A stretch of DNA of 64,000 nucleotides from AP-15 sp963832875 (GTDB lineage: Bacteria; Pseudomonadota; Alphaproteobacteria; ATCC43930; CGMCC-115725): assembly GCA_963832875.1 (NCBI GenBank), contig CAWHWB010000011.1, forward strand, positions 92,627 to 156,626. The letters are read 5' to 3'. The notes beneath the pieces are model-generated. The model was given only the letters and a program-made list of their open reading frames with translations, had not been told where the DNA came from and searched no databases. Shown here piece after piece: positions 51,015-61,160 of the stretch (position 1 is the stretch's first letter; each line of letters starts with the position of its first letter). The translations under genes and the position numbers were made by a program.

Positions 51015-53366
51015 TTACAAACGCGTGCGACGCAGGCGCAGCGCGTTGCTGACGACCAGGACCGAGCTTGCGCTCATCGCGGCGCTGGCGAGCATCGGGT
51101 TGAGCAGCAGGCCGAAGGCGGGGTAGAGGGCACCGGCGGCGATCGGAATCGCCAGCCCGTTGAAGACGAAGGCGAAGAACAAATTCTGGCGGATGTTGCG
51201 CATGACCGCACGCGACAGCCGACGGGCGCGCACGATCCCTGAGAGATCGCCTTTGACCAGGGTCAGTGCGGCGCTCTCGATGGCGATGTCGGCGCCGGTG
51301 CCCATCGCGATGCCGATATCGGCCTGGGCCAAGGCCGGCGCGTCGTTGATCCCGTCGCCGGCCATCGCCACGACGTGATGCCGTTGCTGGAGGTCGCGCA
51401 CCACCCTTGCCTTCTGATCGGGCAGAATTTCGGCGGCGATCTCGTCGATGCCGAGCCGATGGCCCACCGCCTGCGCCGTGGTGCGGCTGTCGCCGGTCAG
51501 CATCACCACGCGCAGCCCCTCGGAGCGCAACGCCGCGAGCGCCTCGGCCGCACCCGGCTTGACCGGGTCGGCGACGGCGACGAGCCCGGCTGCGGCGCCA
51601 TCGATCGCGACCAGCATGACGGTTTGGCCGTCCTGGCGCCGCTCGTCGGCGCGTCGCGCCAGATCGACCGAATCGAGGCCGAGGGAGGCGAGCAGCGCCG
51701 AATTGCCGATCGCGACATGGCGGCCATCGACCGAACCGGTGACACCCCTGCCGGTCTCAGAGCCGAAATCGGTCGCGGCGCCGAGCTTCAGTCCGCGCTC
51801 TTCGGCGGCGCTGACAATGGCGGCGGCCAGCGGGTGCTCGCTGCCGCGTTCGAGGCTGGCGGCGAGGCGCAGCAATTCGGCCTCGTCGAAACCGCCCGCG
51901 GTGATCACGCCAGCGAGGCGCGGCTTGCCCAGCGTCAGGGTCCCGGTCTTGTCAATGACCAGCGTGTCGATTTTCTCCATCAGTTCGAGCGCTTCGGCAT
52001 TCCGCGCGAGCACGCCGGCGCGAGCGCCGCGCCCGGTGCCGACCATGATCGACATCGGCGTTGCGAGGCCGAGCGCGCACGGGCAGGCGACGATTAAGAC
52101 CGCGACGGCGTTGACCAGCGCGAACCCCATCGCCGGCGCCGGGCCGAGGATCGACCAGACGACAAAGGCGACAGCGGCGGCGACGATAACCCCCGGCACG
52201 AACCAGCCGGACACGGTATCGGCCAACGCCTGAATCGGCGCGCGCGAGCGCTGCGCCTCGGCGACCATCTGCACGATTTGGGCGAGCAGCGTGTCGCCGC
52301 CGACCCGCTCGGCGCGCATGATGAGGCTGCCGGTGCCGTTGAGGGTGGCGCCGGTCACCTTGTCGCCCGCGGATTTTTCGACCGGGACCGGCTCGCCGCT
52401 GATCATCGATTCATCGACCGCGCTCGACCCTTCGAGCACGACACCGTCGACCGGGACCTTCTCGCCGGGGCGGACCCGCAGGCGATCGCCGGTCACCACC
52501 ATGTCGAGCGCGATATCGGCCTCGCTGCCGTCGTCGCGAACCCGTCGGGCGGTCTTGGGCGCCAGGTCCAACAGCGCTCGAATCGCGCCGCCGGTCTGCG
52601 CGCGAGCGCGCAATTCGAGAGCTTGGCCGAGCAAGACCAGGATGACGATGACCGCGGCCGGCTCGAAATAGACCGGGACCTCCCCGTCCGGCATGCGGAA
52701 CGACGGCGGAAAGATCCCTGGGAGCAGCGCCGCCATCAGGCTGTAGCCATAGGCGACGCCGGTGCCGAGGGCGATCAGCGTAAACATGTTGAGCCGGCGG
52801 TTCAGCAGCGAGGCCGCGCCGCGCCGGAAAAACGGCGACCCGCACCACAGCACCACCGGCGTCGCCAGCGCCAATTGCAGCCAGATCGCGCCGCGCGGCG
52901 AGATCAGCGCGTCGAGCGCCGGCTTCGCGAAATCCCCGGCCATCGCCAGTGCCACAAGCGGCAGCGACAGCGCCACCCCGACCCAGAACCGGCGCGTCAT
53001 TTCGAACAGCTCGGGACTGGCGGCTTCCCCGGCCGATGGGGTCAACGGCTCCAGCGCCATGCCGCAGATCGGGCAGCTGCCGGGGGCGTCCCGCAGGATT
53101 TGCGGGTGCATCGGGCAGGTCCACTTGGCCCCGATGGCCGCCGGCTTTGCGGGACCGGCCGGGTTCAGATAGCGCGCCGGATCGGCCTCGAACCGCTCCC
53201 GGCAGCGGCTGCCGCAAAAGTAATAGGTCTGGCCGGCGTGTTCGCTGCGGTGCTTGGCACCGGCTGGCTCGACCATCATACCGCACACCGGGTCGCGCGC
53301 CCTCTCGCGCCCGAGTTGCCTGGACTGGCCGGCTTCGGCCGCGGAAAGATGCGGGGCTGCGCTCAC
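51015..53366 (-). CDS. copA: Copper-type heavy-metal P-type ATPase with N-terminal YHS and metal-binding domains
   Basis: The 783-residue P1B ATPase exports Cu (or related) ions across the inner membrane. It has an N-terminal YHS domain (about 24-70: DPVCGMMV..YYFCGSRCRERF) and a heavy-metal-binding domain (about 82-110: CPMHPQI..CPICGMALEP). The core has the metal-path motif CPC (IVACPCALGLATP), phosphorylation site DKTGTLTLGK, GSEHPLAAA and the hinge GDGINDAPAL. The classic CxxC HMA domain is absent. No chaperone or MerR regulator is adjacent. Confidence 0.93.
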   Translation of the reverse strand: MSAAPHLSAAEAGQSRQLGRERARDPVCGMMVEPAGAKHRSEHAGQTYYFCGSRCRERFEADPARYLNPAGPAKPAAIGAKWTCPMHPQILRDAPGSCPICGMALEPLTPSAGEAASPELFEMTRRFWVGVALSLPLVALAMAGDFAKPALDALISPRGAIWLQLALATPVVLWCGSPFFRRGAASLLNRRLNMFTLIALGTGVAYGYSLMAALLPGIFPPSFRMPDGEVPVYFEPAAVIVILVLLGQALELRARAQTGGAIRALLDLAPKTARRVRDDGSEADIALDMVVTGDRLRVRPGEKVPVDGVVLEGSSAVDESMISGEPVPVEKSAGDKVTGATLNGTGSLIMRAERVGGDTLLAQIVQMVAEAQRSRAPIQALADTVSGWFVPGVIVAAAVAFVVWSILGPAPAMGFALVNAVAVLIVACPCALGLATPMSIMVGTGRGARAGVLARNAEALELMEKIDTLVIDKTGTLTLGKPRLAGVITAGGFDEAELLRLAASLERGSEHPLAAAIVSAAEERGLKLGAATDFGSETGRGVTGSVDGRHVAIGNSALLASLGLDSVDLARRADERRQDGQTVMLVAIDGAAAGLVAVADPVKPGAAEALAALRSEGLRVVMLTGDSRTTAQAVGHRLGIDEIAAEILPDQKARVVRDLQQRHHVVAMAGDGINDAPALAQADIGIAMGTGADIAIESAALTLVKGDLSGIVRARRLSRAVMRNIRQNLFFAFVFNGLAIPIAAGALYPAFGLLLNPMLASAAMSASSVLVVSNALRLRRTRL

Positions 53367-53480
53367 GGCCTGCGCACCCCGTGGTCGAGGCTCGTCATCG
53401 ACGCACCCGCTCTACTTGGTCGCTCTCGCCTTGCGGCACTCGCGCCCACGGACCGTTATGGTTCGGGAACGAACGGCCGC

Positions 53481-54521
53481 TTATTCCGCGGCGAGGGCCG
53501 CGCGCTCCTCGCCGATCAGGCGCTCGACCAGGCGGCGCATGTGCATGCGCGTCGCGTCCGAGGCAATGTCGACGAGGCCCCTCTCGCCGAGCTCGCTCAA
53601 GCGCGCCTGCTGCGCCTCGACCATGACCCGATCCTCGACGAAGGTCGGTGCGACCTCCTGGTAGAGCTGTTCGGTCGCGGCCGGGTCGTTCTGGCGATAG
53701 CCGTTCGCCACCGACCAGAAATATAGGCAGCTGGTCTCGGTCTCCGGGGTCAGCCCATGGAACAGGCGGAACTGAAAGCCACCATCGCGCCGGCCTTCGG
53801 GGGCGCCGGTTCCGACATCGGCAGCACCGGTCCATTGCAACACGCTCGACGGGGCGACGAATTCGAACTCCTGCCAGCGGTCGACGCGGCCCGTGAAGCC
53901 GGCGGCCTTGACATAGCTCGGCGGCGGCACCGAGTTCTTCAGCCAGCGGGTGAATTTGAGGCCGTTGGGCGTGCGCGTGGTCTTCATCTCGGCCGCGACA
54001 TGGGCCGCCGGGTTGCCGCCCACGGTTTTGGCGTGCAGGTAGCCCAGATGCGTCAGATCCATCAGATTGTCGACCATCAGCATGTAATTGCCTTTGATCG
54101 GGTAGACGTCGTGCTTGTTCGGCCAATGGCCGGGATCGTTGTGGTAGGGGTAGTCGACGATTATCGCCGGGTCGGCCTTGGCCTGGTCGCCGGTCCACAC
54201 CCAGACCAGCAGGTCCTTTTCGACTGCCGGATAGCTGCGCACCGCGGCGTCGGCCGGAATCTGCTGTTGCCCGGGGATGTGCACGCAGCGCCCCGAGCGA
54301 TCGAACACCAGCCCGTGATAGCCGCATTGGAGTCCATTGTCGACTATCGCACCCATGTGCAGCGGTGCCGCGCGGTGGCAGCAGCGATCGGCCAAGACCG
54401 CGACCCGGCCGGCGCGATCGCGGAACAGCACCACCGGCTCGCCGCCGATCCGCCGCGCCAGCGGCGCGGCGCCGACTTCGTCGGCCCAGGCAGCGATATA
54501 CCAGGCGTTGCGCAGCAGCAT
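53481..54521 (-). CDS. Rieske-type aromatic ring-hydroxylating / O-demethylase oxygenase
   Basis: The 346-residue protein starts MLLRNAWYIAAWADEV at ATG 54519-54521. It has an N-terminal Rieske [2Fe-2S] domain with C-x-H (RCCHR) and C-x2-H (QCGYHG) ligands, and a C-terminal catalytic domain with the mononuclear iron motif DNLMDLTHLGYLH. The layout is like vanillate demethylase VanA or similar. It needs a reductase not found nearby. It is divergent from the esterase gene, which could share a promoter region. Confidence 0.9.
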   Translation of the reverse strand: MLLRNAWYIAAWADEVGAAPLARRIGGEPVVLFRDRAGRVAVLADRCCHRAAPLHMGAIVDNGLQCGYHGLVFDRSGRCVHIPGQQQIPADAAVRSYPAVEKDLLVWVWTGDQAKADPAIIVDYPYHNDPGHWPNKHDVYPIKGNYMLMVDNLMDLTHLGYLHAKTVGGNPAAHVAAEMKTTRTPNGLKFTRWLKNSVPPPSYVKAAGFTGRVDRWQEFEFVAPSSVLQWTGAADVGTGAPEGRRDGGFQFRLFHGLTPETETSCLYFWSVANGYRQNDPAATEQLYQEVAPTFVEDRVMVEAQQARLSELGERGLVDIASDATRMHMRRLVERLIGEERAALAAE

Positions 54522-54663
54522 CGGACAGCCTCCTTCGCCTTCTCGTGCATCGTAGGCCGGCGCGGCGCGCCCGAAAAGCCGGTTCCTCGCCGCGGCGACC
54601 GGGATTGCGGGCCGGGTCGGCGGGGGAGTTAAATCGGTCATTTGCATCGACAGGAGAAGAGCG

Positions 54664-55626
54664 ATGAGCGAGGCGAAACCGTGGATCGACCCGGAGCTGA
54701 CCGCGGCCGGGCAATTGCTGCAGAGCCGCGGCCTGGTCGCCCCCGACCGCACCCAGGCGCCGCTCGCCGAGGTGCGCGCCGCGCAGGACCGGATCGGAGC
54801 GTTTCTGGGCGAGGGCTCGGTCCCGCTCAATGACGAACGCGATCTCGGCCTGCCGGGGCCGCACGGGCAGGTGCCGTGCCGGCTCTATCTGCCCGACGCG
54901 GTCGAGCGCCCGCCTTTGCTGATCTACGCCCACGGCGGCGGCTTTATGCAAGGGAGTCTTTCGTCTTGGGACGCGATGCTGCGCGAGCTGGTCCGCCAGT
55001 CGGGTGTGGCGGCCTTGTCGGTCGATTATAAGCTCTCGCCCGAGCATCGTTTTCCGAAGGCGTTCGAGGAGATGGTCGCGGTCACCCGCCTGGCCGCGCG
55101 CGAGGGTGCGGGCCTCGGCATCGACCCCTCGCGGCTCGCCGTCGGCGGCGATTCGGCCGGCGGCAATCTGGCGCTCGCCGCGGCCCTGGCGATGCGCGAC
55201 GAGGGGCTGCGCGCGGTGCGCTTTATGCTGCTGCTCTATGGGGTCTATTCGACCGACAGCGAGAGCCCGTCATGGCAGCGTTTCGGCCAGGGCGCCGGCC
55301 TGTCTCAGACCCAGATGCGCTGGATCTGGGAAACCTATCTCGAAAACCCGGAGCAGCGGCAGGACTGGCGCGCCGCACCCATTATCGGCAAGCTCGCCGG
55401 CCTGCCGCCCGCCCATCTGATCGTCGGCAGCCTCGATCCGCTGCAGGACGACAGCCACCGTCTGGCTGCCGCCCTCAGAGACGCCGGCGTGCCCTGCGCG
55501 CTGACCGTCTATGACGGCATCAACCACGGCTTCATCCGCTACGGAAGGCTGATCGCCACCGCCCGCCGCGGGCTCGGCGACTGCGCCGCGGCCCTGCGCC
55601 GCGGGCTCTCTACAGCGGCGGAATAG
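54664..55626 (+). CDS. Alpha/beta hydrolase of the hormone-sensitive lipase family
   Basis: The 320-residue esterase has the oxyanion-hole motif HGGGF, the nucleophile elbow GDSAGG, the acid in SLDPLQDD and the catalytic His in NHGFI. It has a normal HSL (Aes-like) cap region at the N terminus. It probably hydrolyses short acyl or aromatic esters in the cytosol. It is divergent from the Rieske gene and may feed the same pathway. Its 3' end overlaps the convergent glucoamylase-like gene by 17 bases. Confidence 0.9.
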   Translation: MSEAKPWIDPELTAAGQLLQSRGLVAPDRTQAPLAEVRAAQDRIGAFLGEGSVPLNDERDLGLPGPHGQVPCRLYLPDAVERPPLLIYAHGGGFMQGSLSSWDAMLRELVRQSGVAALSVDYKLSPEHRFPKAFEEMVAVTRLAAREGAGLGIDPSRLAVGGDSAGGNLALAAALAMRDEGLRAVRFMLLLYGVYSTDSESPSWQRFGQGAGLSQTQMRWIWETYLENPEQRQDWRAAPIIGKLAGLPPAHLIVGSLDPLQDDSHRLAAALRDAGVPCALTVYDGINHGFIRYGRLIATARRGLGDCAAALRRGLSTAAE

Positions 55627-57470
55627 CCGCCTTTGCCCGCGCTCGCGGCGCTTTTGGGGCGGTTTTCCCGTCGCGCGAGGAGCGCTGCTCGGCCGGGCCT
55701 TCGCTGCGGGTCAGGTTGAAGGCGGTGTTGACCAGCGCCACGTGCGAGAACGCCTGCGGAAAGTTTCCGACCTGGCGCTTGATGCGCGGATCGTATTCCT
55801 CGGCCAGGAGCCCGAGGTCGTTGGTCAGCTCCAATCAGACTCTCGAACAATTGGCGCGCCTCGGCGATGCGGCCCTGGAGGATGTAGTTATCGGCGAGCC
55901 AGAAGCTGCAGGCGAGAAACGCCCCCTCGCCGGGCGGCAGCCCGTCGACGCCCTCTCCGGTGTCGTAGCGCAGCACCAGCCCATCGACGACGAGACGCCG
56001 CTCGATCGCCTTGACCGTGCCGATGATGCGCCTGTCCGTCGGCGGTAGAAATCCGACGAGAGGCAATAGCAGCAGGCTGGCGTCGAGCGCCTTCGAGCCG
56101 TAGGCCTGGACAAAGCTGCCGAGCTTGGGATCGAACGCGTTGCGGCAGACATCGGCGTGAATCTTGTCGCGCACCTTGCGCCAGGATTCGGTGCTGTCGC
56201 CGTTGCCGAGCCGCTCGGCGATCTTGATCGCCCGGTCGAAGGCGACCCAGGCCATCGCCTTCGAATGGGTGAAGTGCTGCGGCGGCCCGCGCACCTCCCA
56301 GATGCCCTCGTCGGGCTGGTCCCAGATCTCGGTCAGGTGCTTGAGAATGACCTGACCGATCGGCTCGGCGCGGGCGACCGGCGGCAGGCCGTGCAGGAAG
56401 GTGTGATAGAGCGCGTCGACGATCTCGCCAAAGATGTCGAGCTGGGTCTGCCGGGCCGCGTCGTTGCCGATGCGCACCGGTCGCGAGGCTTCGTAACCCG
56501 GCAGCCACGGCACCTCCCACTCGGTCAGTCGGCGCTCGCCGCCGAGACCGTACATGATCTGGATCTGGTCGGGGCTGCCGGCAACGGCGCGGAACAGCCA
56601 GTCGCGCCAGGACCGCGCCTCGTCGGAATAGCCGGCGTTCATCAATGCCAGGAGCGTGAAGGTCGCGTCGCGCAGCCAGCAATAGCGGTAGTCCCAGTTG
56701 CGCGGGCCGCCCAGTTGCTCGGGCAGCGAGGTCGTGGGTGCCGCGACGATGCCGCCGGTCGGAGCAAATGTCAGCCCCTTCAGCACCACCAGCGAGCGCT
56801 TGACGGTGTCGGTCCATGGTCCCGCCGGGGTGCACTGGTCGGACCATTGCCGCCAGAACGACAGGGCATTGTGCAAGGCCCGCTCCGGATCGACTGGCCG
56901 CGGCGGCGGCTGGTTGGAAGGCCCATAGGTCAACACGAAGGGCACCGTTTCGCCGGCGTTGACCTCGAACTCAGCCACGGTTTTCAGGTCTTCGCCGTGC
57001 AACGCCGCCGGGGTGCGCAGCACCACCCGCTCCGGCCCGGCGATCGCCGAAATGCCGCCCTCCGACAGGCTCTCGACCCAAGGGACGATGCTGCCGTAAT
57101 CGAAGCGCAAGACGAACTCGGCGCACATCGCGACGCGGCCGCGCAACCCGCGCACCAGCCGCACCAGAGCGAGCGACCCGTGCCGCGGCCGAAAAAAGTC
57201 GATCAGCTCAACCGCACCCGCGGTGGTCTCGAACGTCGTCGCCAGCACCAATGAGCCGTCGAGATAGCGCCGCTCGACCCGGGCCGCGGGATCGGCGGGG
57301 GCGATCAGCCAGCGGCCGTGATCGGGCGTGCCTAAGAGTGCCGCGAAACAGGCCGGCGAGTCGAAGCGCGGCAGGCACAGCCAGTCGATCGAGCCGTTGC
57401 GCCCGACCAAGGCCGCCGTGGCGCAGTCGCCGATCAGCGCGTAATCCTCGATCCGCTGGTTTGATGGCAT
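55610..57470 (-). CDS. GH15 glucoamylase/trehalase-like glycoside hydrolase, one +1 frameshift as sequenced
   Basis: The protein has the prokaryotic GH15 layout: an N-terminal beta-sandwich (about 1-210, starting YALIGDCATAALVGRNGSIDWLCLPRFDSPACF) and an (alpha/alpha)6 barrel with RNWDYRYCWLRDATF, IQIMYGLGGERRLTEWE and GEGAFLACSFWLADNYI. An extra base near 55831-55836 breaks the frame in LFESL; beyond it, in the next frame, ELTNDLGLLAEEYDPR..GNFPQAFSHVALVNTAFNL is the family C terminus, ending at 55610. Corrected length is about 619. Substrate could be alpha-glucans or trehalose. It probably lacks a signal peptide. Confidence 0.88.
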
Positions 57471-57558
57471 CGGCTGGGTCGCTCGAGACGTGACGGAGGG
57501 CGCTCAATAAAGCATTGCCGGCGCGGCCGGAAGGCCGAGATGCGACCGGCTGCCCCGC

Positions 57559-59106
57559 TCAATGCGCCGCCGGCACTGTCGGGTCGGAACCGGCGCCGCG
57601 CGGCGGGCGGCGAAAGAAAAAGACCAACGGGAGCGCTAGCAGTGTCAGGATCATCAGCAGCTTGAAATCGTCGATATAGGCGATGATCTGCGCCTGCGCG
57701 GTGATGGTGGCGTCGAGCGCCGCGCGTCCGGCCGCGGTCAATGGGCTCCAGAAATGGGCGATCGCCGGGTTGGCAAACTGGCGGTTCACCCCGGTGACAT
57801 ATCGCCCGATGTCGGCATGGTTGACCTGGGTGTTGGTCACGAGCAGGGCTGAGACCACCGAGGTGCCCATGCTCTGACCGAGGTTGCGGGCCAGATTGTA
57901 AAAGCCGGCGCCCTCGGTGCGGTGCTCGGGCGCCAACGTCGCCAGCGTGGTCACGCTGAGCGGCACGAACAAAAAGCCCATCCCGGCGCCCTGGATGATG
58001 CCGTTGATGCCGACCGTCCACTCCGAGACGTCCGGGGTCCACCCACTCATGTCCCACATTGCCCAGGCGCACAGGCCCAGGCCGATCGCCAGCAGCACGC
58101 GGGTGTCGACGCGCCCGACTAGCCGGCCCACCACCATCATCGCCATCAAGGTGCCGAACCCGCGCGGCGCCAAGGCAAAACCGGCGGTCAGGATCGGATA
58201 GCCCATCAAATCTTGCAGATAGAGCGGCAGCAGCGCCAGCGGGGCGAAATAGGTAATGCCGATGATGAAGACGAACAGCATGCCGGCGCTGAAATTGCGG
58301 TCACGGAACAGGCCGGGTCGGACGAAGGGCGCCGCCGCGCTGAAGGTGTGCACCAGGAACAGCCAGAACGCGCCGCCGCTGAGCACGGCCAAGCCGAGGA
58401 TCTCGCGCGAGCCGAACCAGTCGAGTTCCTCGCCGCGGTCGAGCAGGATCTGCAACGCGCCGATCGCGACGCTCAACATGGCAAAGCCGAACCAGTCGAG
58501 CTTGGCGTCGGTCCGTTTCGTGTCCGGAAGGAAAAAGCACATGCCGACAAACGCGATGACGCCGATCGGCACATTGATGAAAAAGTCCCAGCGCCAACTG
58601 TAGTTTTCGGTGAGCCAGCCGCCGAGAACCGGCCCGATGATCGGGCCGATCATGATCGCCATACCCCAATAGGCCATTGCCCGGCCCTGGCGCTCCGGCG
58701 GGTAGGTGTCCATCAGCACCGCCTGCGATAGTGGCACTAGGGCCGCTCCGAAAGCGCCCTGGACCAGCCGGAAAACGACGATCTCGCCGATCGACCCGGC
58801 CATGCCGCACAACATCGAGCCGATCGTGAAGCCGACTATCGAAGCCATGAACAGCCGCTTCAGGCCAAATCTTCCGGTCAGATAGCCGGTCGGCGGGGTC
58901 ATGATCGCGGCGGCGACGATATACGAGGTCAACACCCATTCGACCTCGTCCTGGTTCGCGGCGAGGCTGCCCTGGATATAGGGCAGCGAGACGTTGGCAA
59001 TCGTCGTGTCGAGCGCCTGCATGATCGTCGCCAGCCCGACGATGGCGGTGATCGCGAGACGGTTGACCGAGGCCGCCCCGCCCGCGAGATTGCCTGCGTC
59101 CGCCAT
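57559..59106 (-). CDS. emrB: EmrB-type DHA2 multidrug efflux transporter
   Basis: The 515-residue protein has 14 predicted helices. DHA2 marks include LDTTIANVSLPYIQGSL in helix 1, TGRFGLKRLF between helices 2 and 3, and GPVLGGWLTENYSWRWDFFINVPIG. ATG 59104-59106 overlaps the emrA stop by one base (TGATG), so longer frames upstream inside emrA are shadows. With EmrA it forms a proton-driven pump spanning to the outer membrane. No outer-membrane factor gene is adjacent. Confidence 0.94.
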   Translation of the reverse strand: MADAGNLAGGAASVNRLAITAIVGLATIMQALDTTIANVSLPYIQGSLAANQDEVEWVLTSYIVAAAIMTPPTGYLTGRFGLKRLFMASIVGFTIGSMLCGMAGSIGEIVVFRLVQGAFGAALVPLSQAVLMDTYPPERQGRAMAYWGMAIMIGPIIGPVLGGWLTENYSWRWDFFINVPIGVIAFVGMCFFLPDTKRTDAKLDWFGFAMLSVAIGALQILLDRGEELDWFGSREILGLAVLSGGAFWLFLVHTFSAAAPFVRPGLFRDRNFSAGMLFVFIIGITYFAPLALLPLYLQDLMGYPILTAGFALAPRGFGTLMAMMVVGRLVGRVDTRVLLAIGLGLCAWAMWDMSGWTPDVSEWTVGINGIIQGAGMGFLFVPLSVTTLATLAPEHRTEGAGFYNLARNLGQSMGTSVVSALLVTNTQVNHADIGRYVTGVNRQFANPAIAHFWSPLTAAGRAALDATITAQAQIIAYIDDFKLLMILTLLALPLVFFFRRPPRGAGSDPTVPAAH

Positions 59107-60290
59107 CAGCCGCTCCGCGGCCCACCGAACATCCAAGCCAGGAAGTGGGGCGCCCCGTGGACACGGCCGGTATCGACGCTGATCTCGGCGCTCATGCCCG
59201 AGCGCAGCGGCAGCTGCCGCGGGCCGGTGTCGACCTGCACCCGCAGCGGGATGCGCTGGACCACCTTGACCCAGTTGCCGCTGGTGTCCTCGGCGGGCAG
59301 CAGCGAGAATTGCGATTGCGCCGCAGGCGCGATGCTCTCGACCGTGCCGTGCCATTTGCGGCCGGGATAGGTGTCGACCGTGACCGTGACCGGCTGGCCG
59401 GGCCGCACATAGGTTAGCTTGGTCTCCTTGGGTTGGGCCTCGATCCACACGCGCGGGGTGCGCACCAGGTAGAACCCGGTGGTCGATGCCGGCAGGTACA
59501 TTCCCTTCTGCAAGGAAGGAACGTTGGTGACGTACCCGGCATAGGGTGCGCGGACTACCGTGTCGCGCAGCTCGCGGGCGTCCTCGTCGCGCTGGGCCAG
59601 CGCCTGCCGGTATTGCGAATACTGCTCGACCGGTAGGTTCGGGTTGCCGTCGAGATTGGCCGCGGTCGCCGCCAGCTGCGCCCTCAGCGATGCAAGGCTC
59701 TGCTGCGCCGTCCGCAAATTCATCCAGGCCTGGTCCAACGCCGTCTGCGCCGCGAACTGCTCGCGCGCCAGGATCGCCTGGCGATCGTACTGCCACTGAT
59801 CAAACGCGACCTGGTCCTTCGCCTTGACGATCTGGGCCTGCAGGTTCTGATAATTCGCCTTCAGCGCGTCGATGTTGTCTCGCGCCGTGCCGAGTTGCGC
59901 CCGCGCCTGGTCCAGCTTGAGCTGGAACGGCAGCGGATTGAGGTTGAACAGCGGCTGGCCGGCGACGACGTGCTGGTTCTCACGGACATCGATCTTTTGG
60001 ACCAGACCCGACACGTCGGTCGACAGCCCGACCTGATCGGCTTGGACCAAGGCATCGTCGGTCGACACGTACCGGCTGCTGCGCAGATAGAAATAGCCGC
60101 CGATGATCAGCACGATCGGCAGCAGCAGGAACAATGCCCAACGTAGCCAATGTCGACGCCGGCCGGCGGCCTTGGCTGCGTTCGCCGGCTTGGTCCGATC
60201 CGGCTTGCGCGCCTCGACCGGCGCCTCAGCGGTGCGCCCTTGGGGGGCCCGTGCCTCGGGCTTCAGCCCGGTCGATCCATCAGCAGGCAT
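59106..60290 (-). CDS. emrA: EmrA/HlyD-family membrane fusion protein
   Basis: The 394-residue adaptor of the efflux pump has a charged N terminus, one transmembrane anchor (about 48-67), a barrel-sandwich start (VQADQVGLSTDVSGLVQKIDVRENQHV), a coiled-coil hairpin (about 125-220) and beta-barrel segments (APYAGYVTN, VRPGQPVTVTVDTYPGRKWHGTV). It is first in the operon and divergent from the TetR regulator. Confidence 0.93.
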   Translation of the reverse strand: MPADGSTGLKPEARAPQGRTAEAPVEARKPDRTKPANAAKAAGRRRHWLRWALFLLLPIVLIIGGYFYLRSSRYVSTDDALVQADQVGLSTDVSGLVQKIDVRENQHVVAGQPLFNLNPLPFQLKLDQARAQLGTARDNIDALKANYQNLQAQIVKAKDQVAFDQWQYDRQAILAREQFAAQTALDQAWMNLRTAQQSLASLRAQLAATAANLDGNPNLPVEQYSQYRQALAQRDEDARELRDTVVRAPYAGYVTNVPSLQKGMYLPASTTGFYLVRTPRVWIEAQPKETKLTYVRPGQPVTVTVDTYPGRKWHGTVESIAPAAQSQFSLLPAEDTSGNWVKVVQRIPLRVQVDTGPRQLPLRSGMSAEISVDTGRVHGAPHFLAWMFGGPRSG

Positions 60291-60403
60291 CGGTCGACCC
60301 GCTGGCGTTGGGGATCGAGCGGCTAGCGTCGGTGAGGCGGAAGCGCATCGGAAACCTCAGCTTCGGTGCCAATCGGCCATTGACCACTCGCGGCGCACCG
60401 ATA

Positions 60404-60421
60404 TATGAGCTAAAGCTCATA
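60404..60421. promoter_or_regulatory. TetR operator candidate in the emrA-tetR gap
   Basis: TATGAGCT-AA-AGCTCATA is a perfect 18-base palindrome. A further half site TATGAG (60431-60436) overlaps the tetR start. It lies between divergent emrAB and tetR, the standard position for a TetR-family operator controlling both. Confidence 0.75.
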
Positions 60422-60431
60422 AATCGCGTAT

Positions 60432-61160
60432 ATGAGGATGCCCTCGCAAAAATCAATGCCGGCTGCGCACTCCGCCGGAGCCCTCGCCACGAGTCCCCTC
60501 CCTGCGGCCACCGCCTCCATCGGACGGGCGCCGCAGCGCCATCGCGGGCGGCTGCGGGTGGCCGCCCTGATGCAGGCGGCGGCGACGGTGTTTGCCGAAA
60601 AGGGCTTCGACGCCGCGACGATGACTGAAATCGCCGCCTCGGCCGGGGCGCCGATCGGTTCGCTCTACCAGTTCTTCCCGAACAAGGAAGCGGTGGCGGA
60701 CGCGCTCCTCGAACGTTACGGCGAACTGATCGAGGCCGGGCTGCAGAACATCGAGAGGCGCGCCGCAGTCCTTCCCCCCGCGGCCCTGGCCGATGCGCTG
60801 CTCGATCTGATCGTCGGGCTGCGCCAAGAGACCGGTGCCGCGTTTGCCTTGCTCGACGCCCACTCCGATTGGTCCGCGCGGCGCGCCGAGCTTCGTCATA
60901 TGGCCCGCCGGTATATCGCGAGCATGCTGAAGTCGCGGGAGCCGCAATTGTCGTCGGTTCTGGTCGAGGACATGGCGGTGGTCCTGCTTCAGAATATGCG
61001 GGCGATGGCCGCTTTGATCGCGGCACAGGGTCGAGAGGCGGAGGCAGGGGCGCTCGACGAACTGCGCGACATGACGCGCTTTTACCTCGTCAAGCGGCTC
61101 AGCTCTTCGAACCCCGGTGCGGGCCAGGCGGCTAGCCCCGGTGATGCGCCGGGACGCTAG
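60432..61160 (+). CDS. TetR-family repressor of the efflux pump
   Basis: The regulator has a TetR helix-turn-helix (about 42-88: LMQAAATVFAEKGFDAATMTEIAASAGAPIGSLYQFFPNKEAVADAL) after a 30-residue low-complexity N terminus, and a C-terminal ligand-binding domain. The ATG at 60432 lies ten bases after the palindrome; ATG 60438 or a later start is possible, since the family HTH begins far in. It most likely represses emrAB and itself until bound by a drug-like ligand. Confidence 0.9.
   Translation: MRMPSQKSMPAAHSAGALATSPLPAATASIGRAPQRHRGRLRVAALMQAAATVFAEKGFDAATMTEIAASAGAPIGSLYQFFPNKEAVADALLERYGELIEAGLQNIERRAAVLPPAALADALLDLIVGLRQETGAAFALLDAHSDWSARRAELRHMARRYIASMLKSREPQLSSVLVEDMAVVLLQNMRAMAALIAAQGREAEAGALDELRDMTRFYLVKRLSSSNPGAGQAASPGDAPGR

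Noticed and set aside
59107..59796. EmrB extended upstream to 59796
   Set aside because: The extension lies within emrA in another frame and the transporter starts at ATG 59104-59106.
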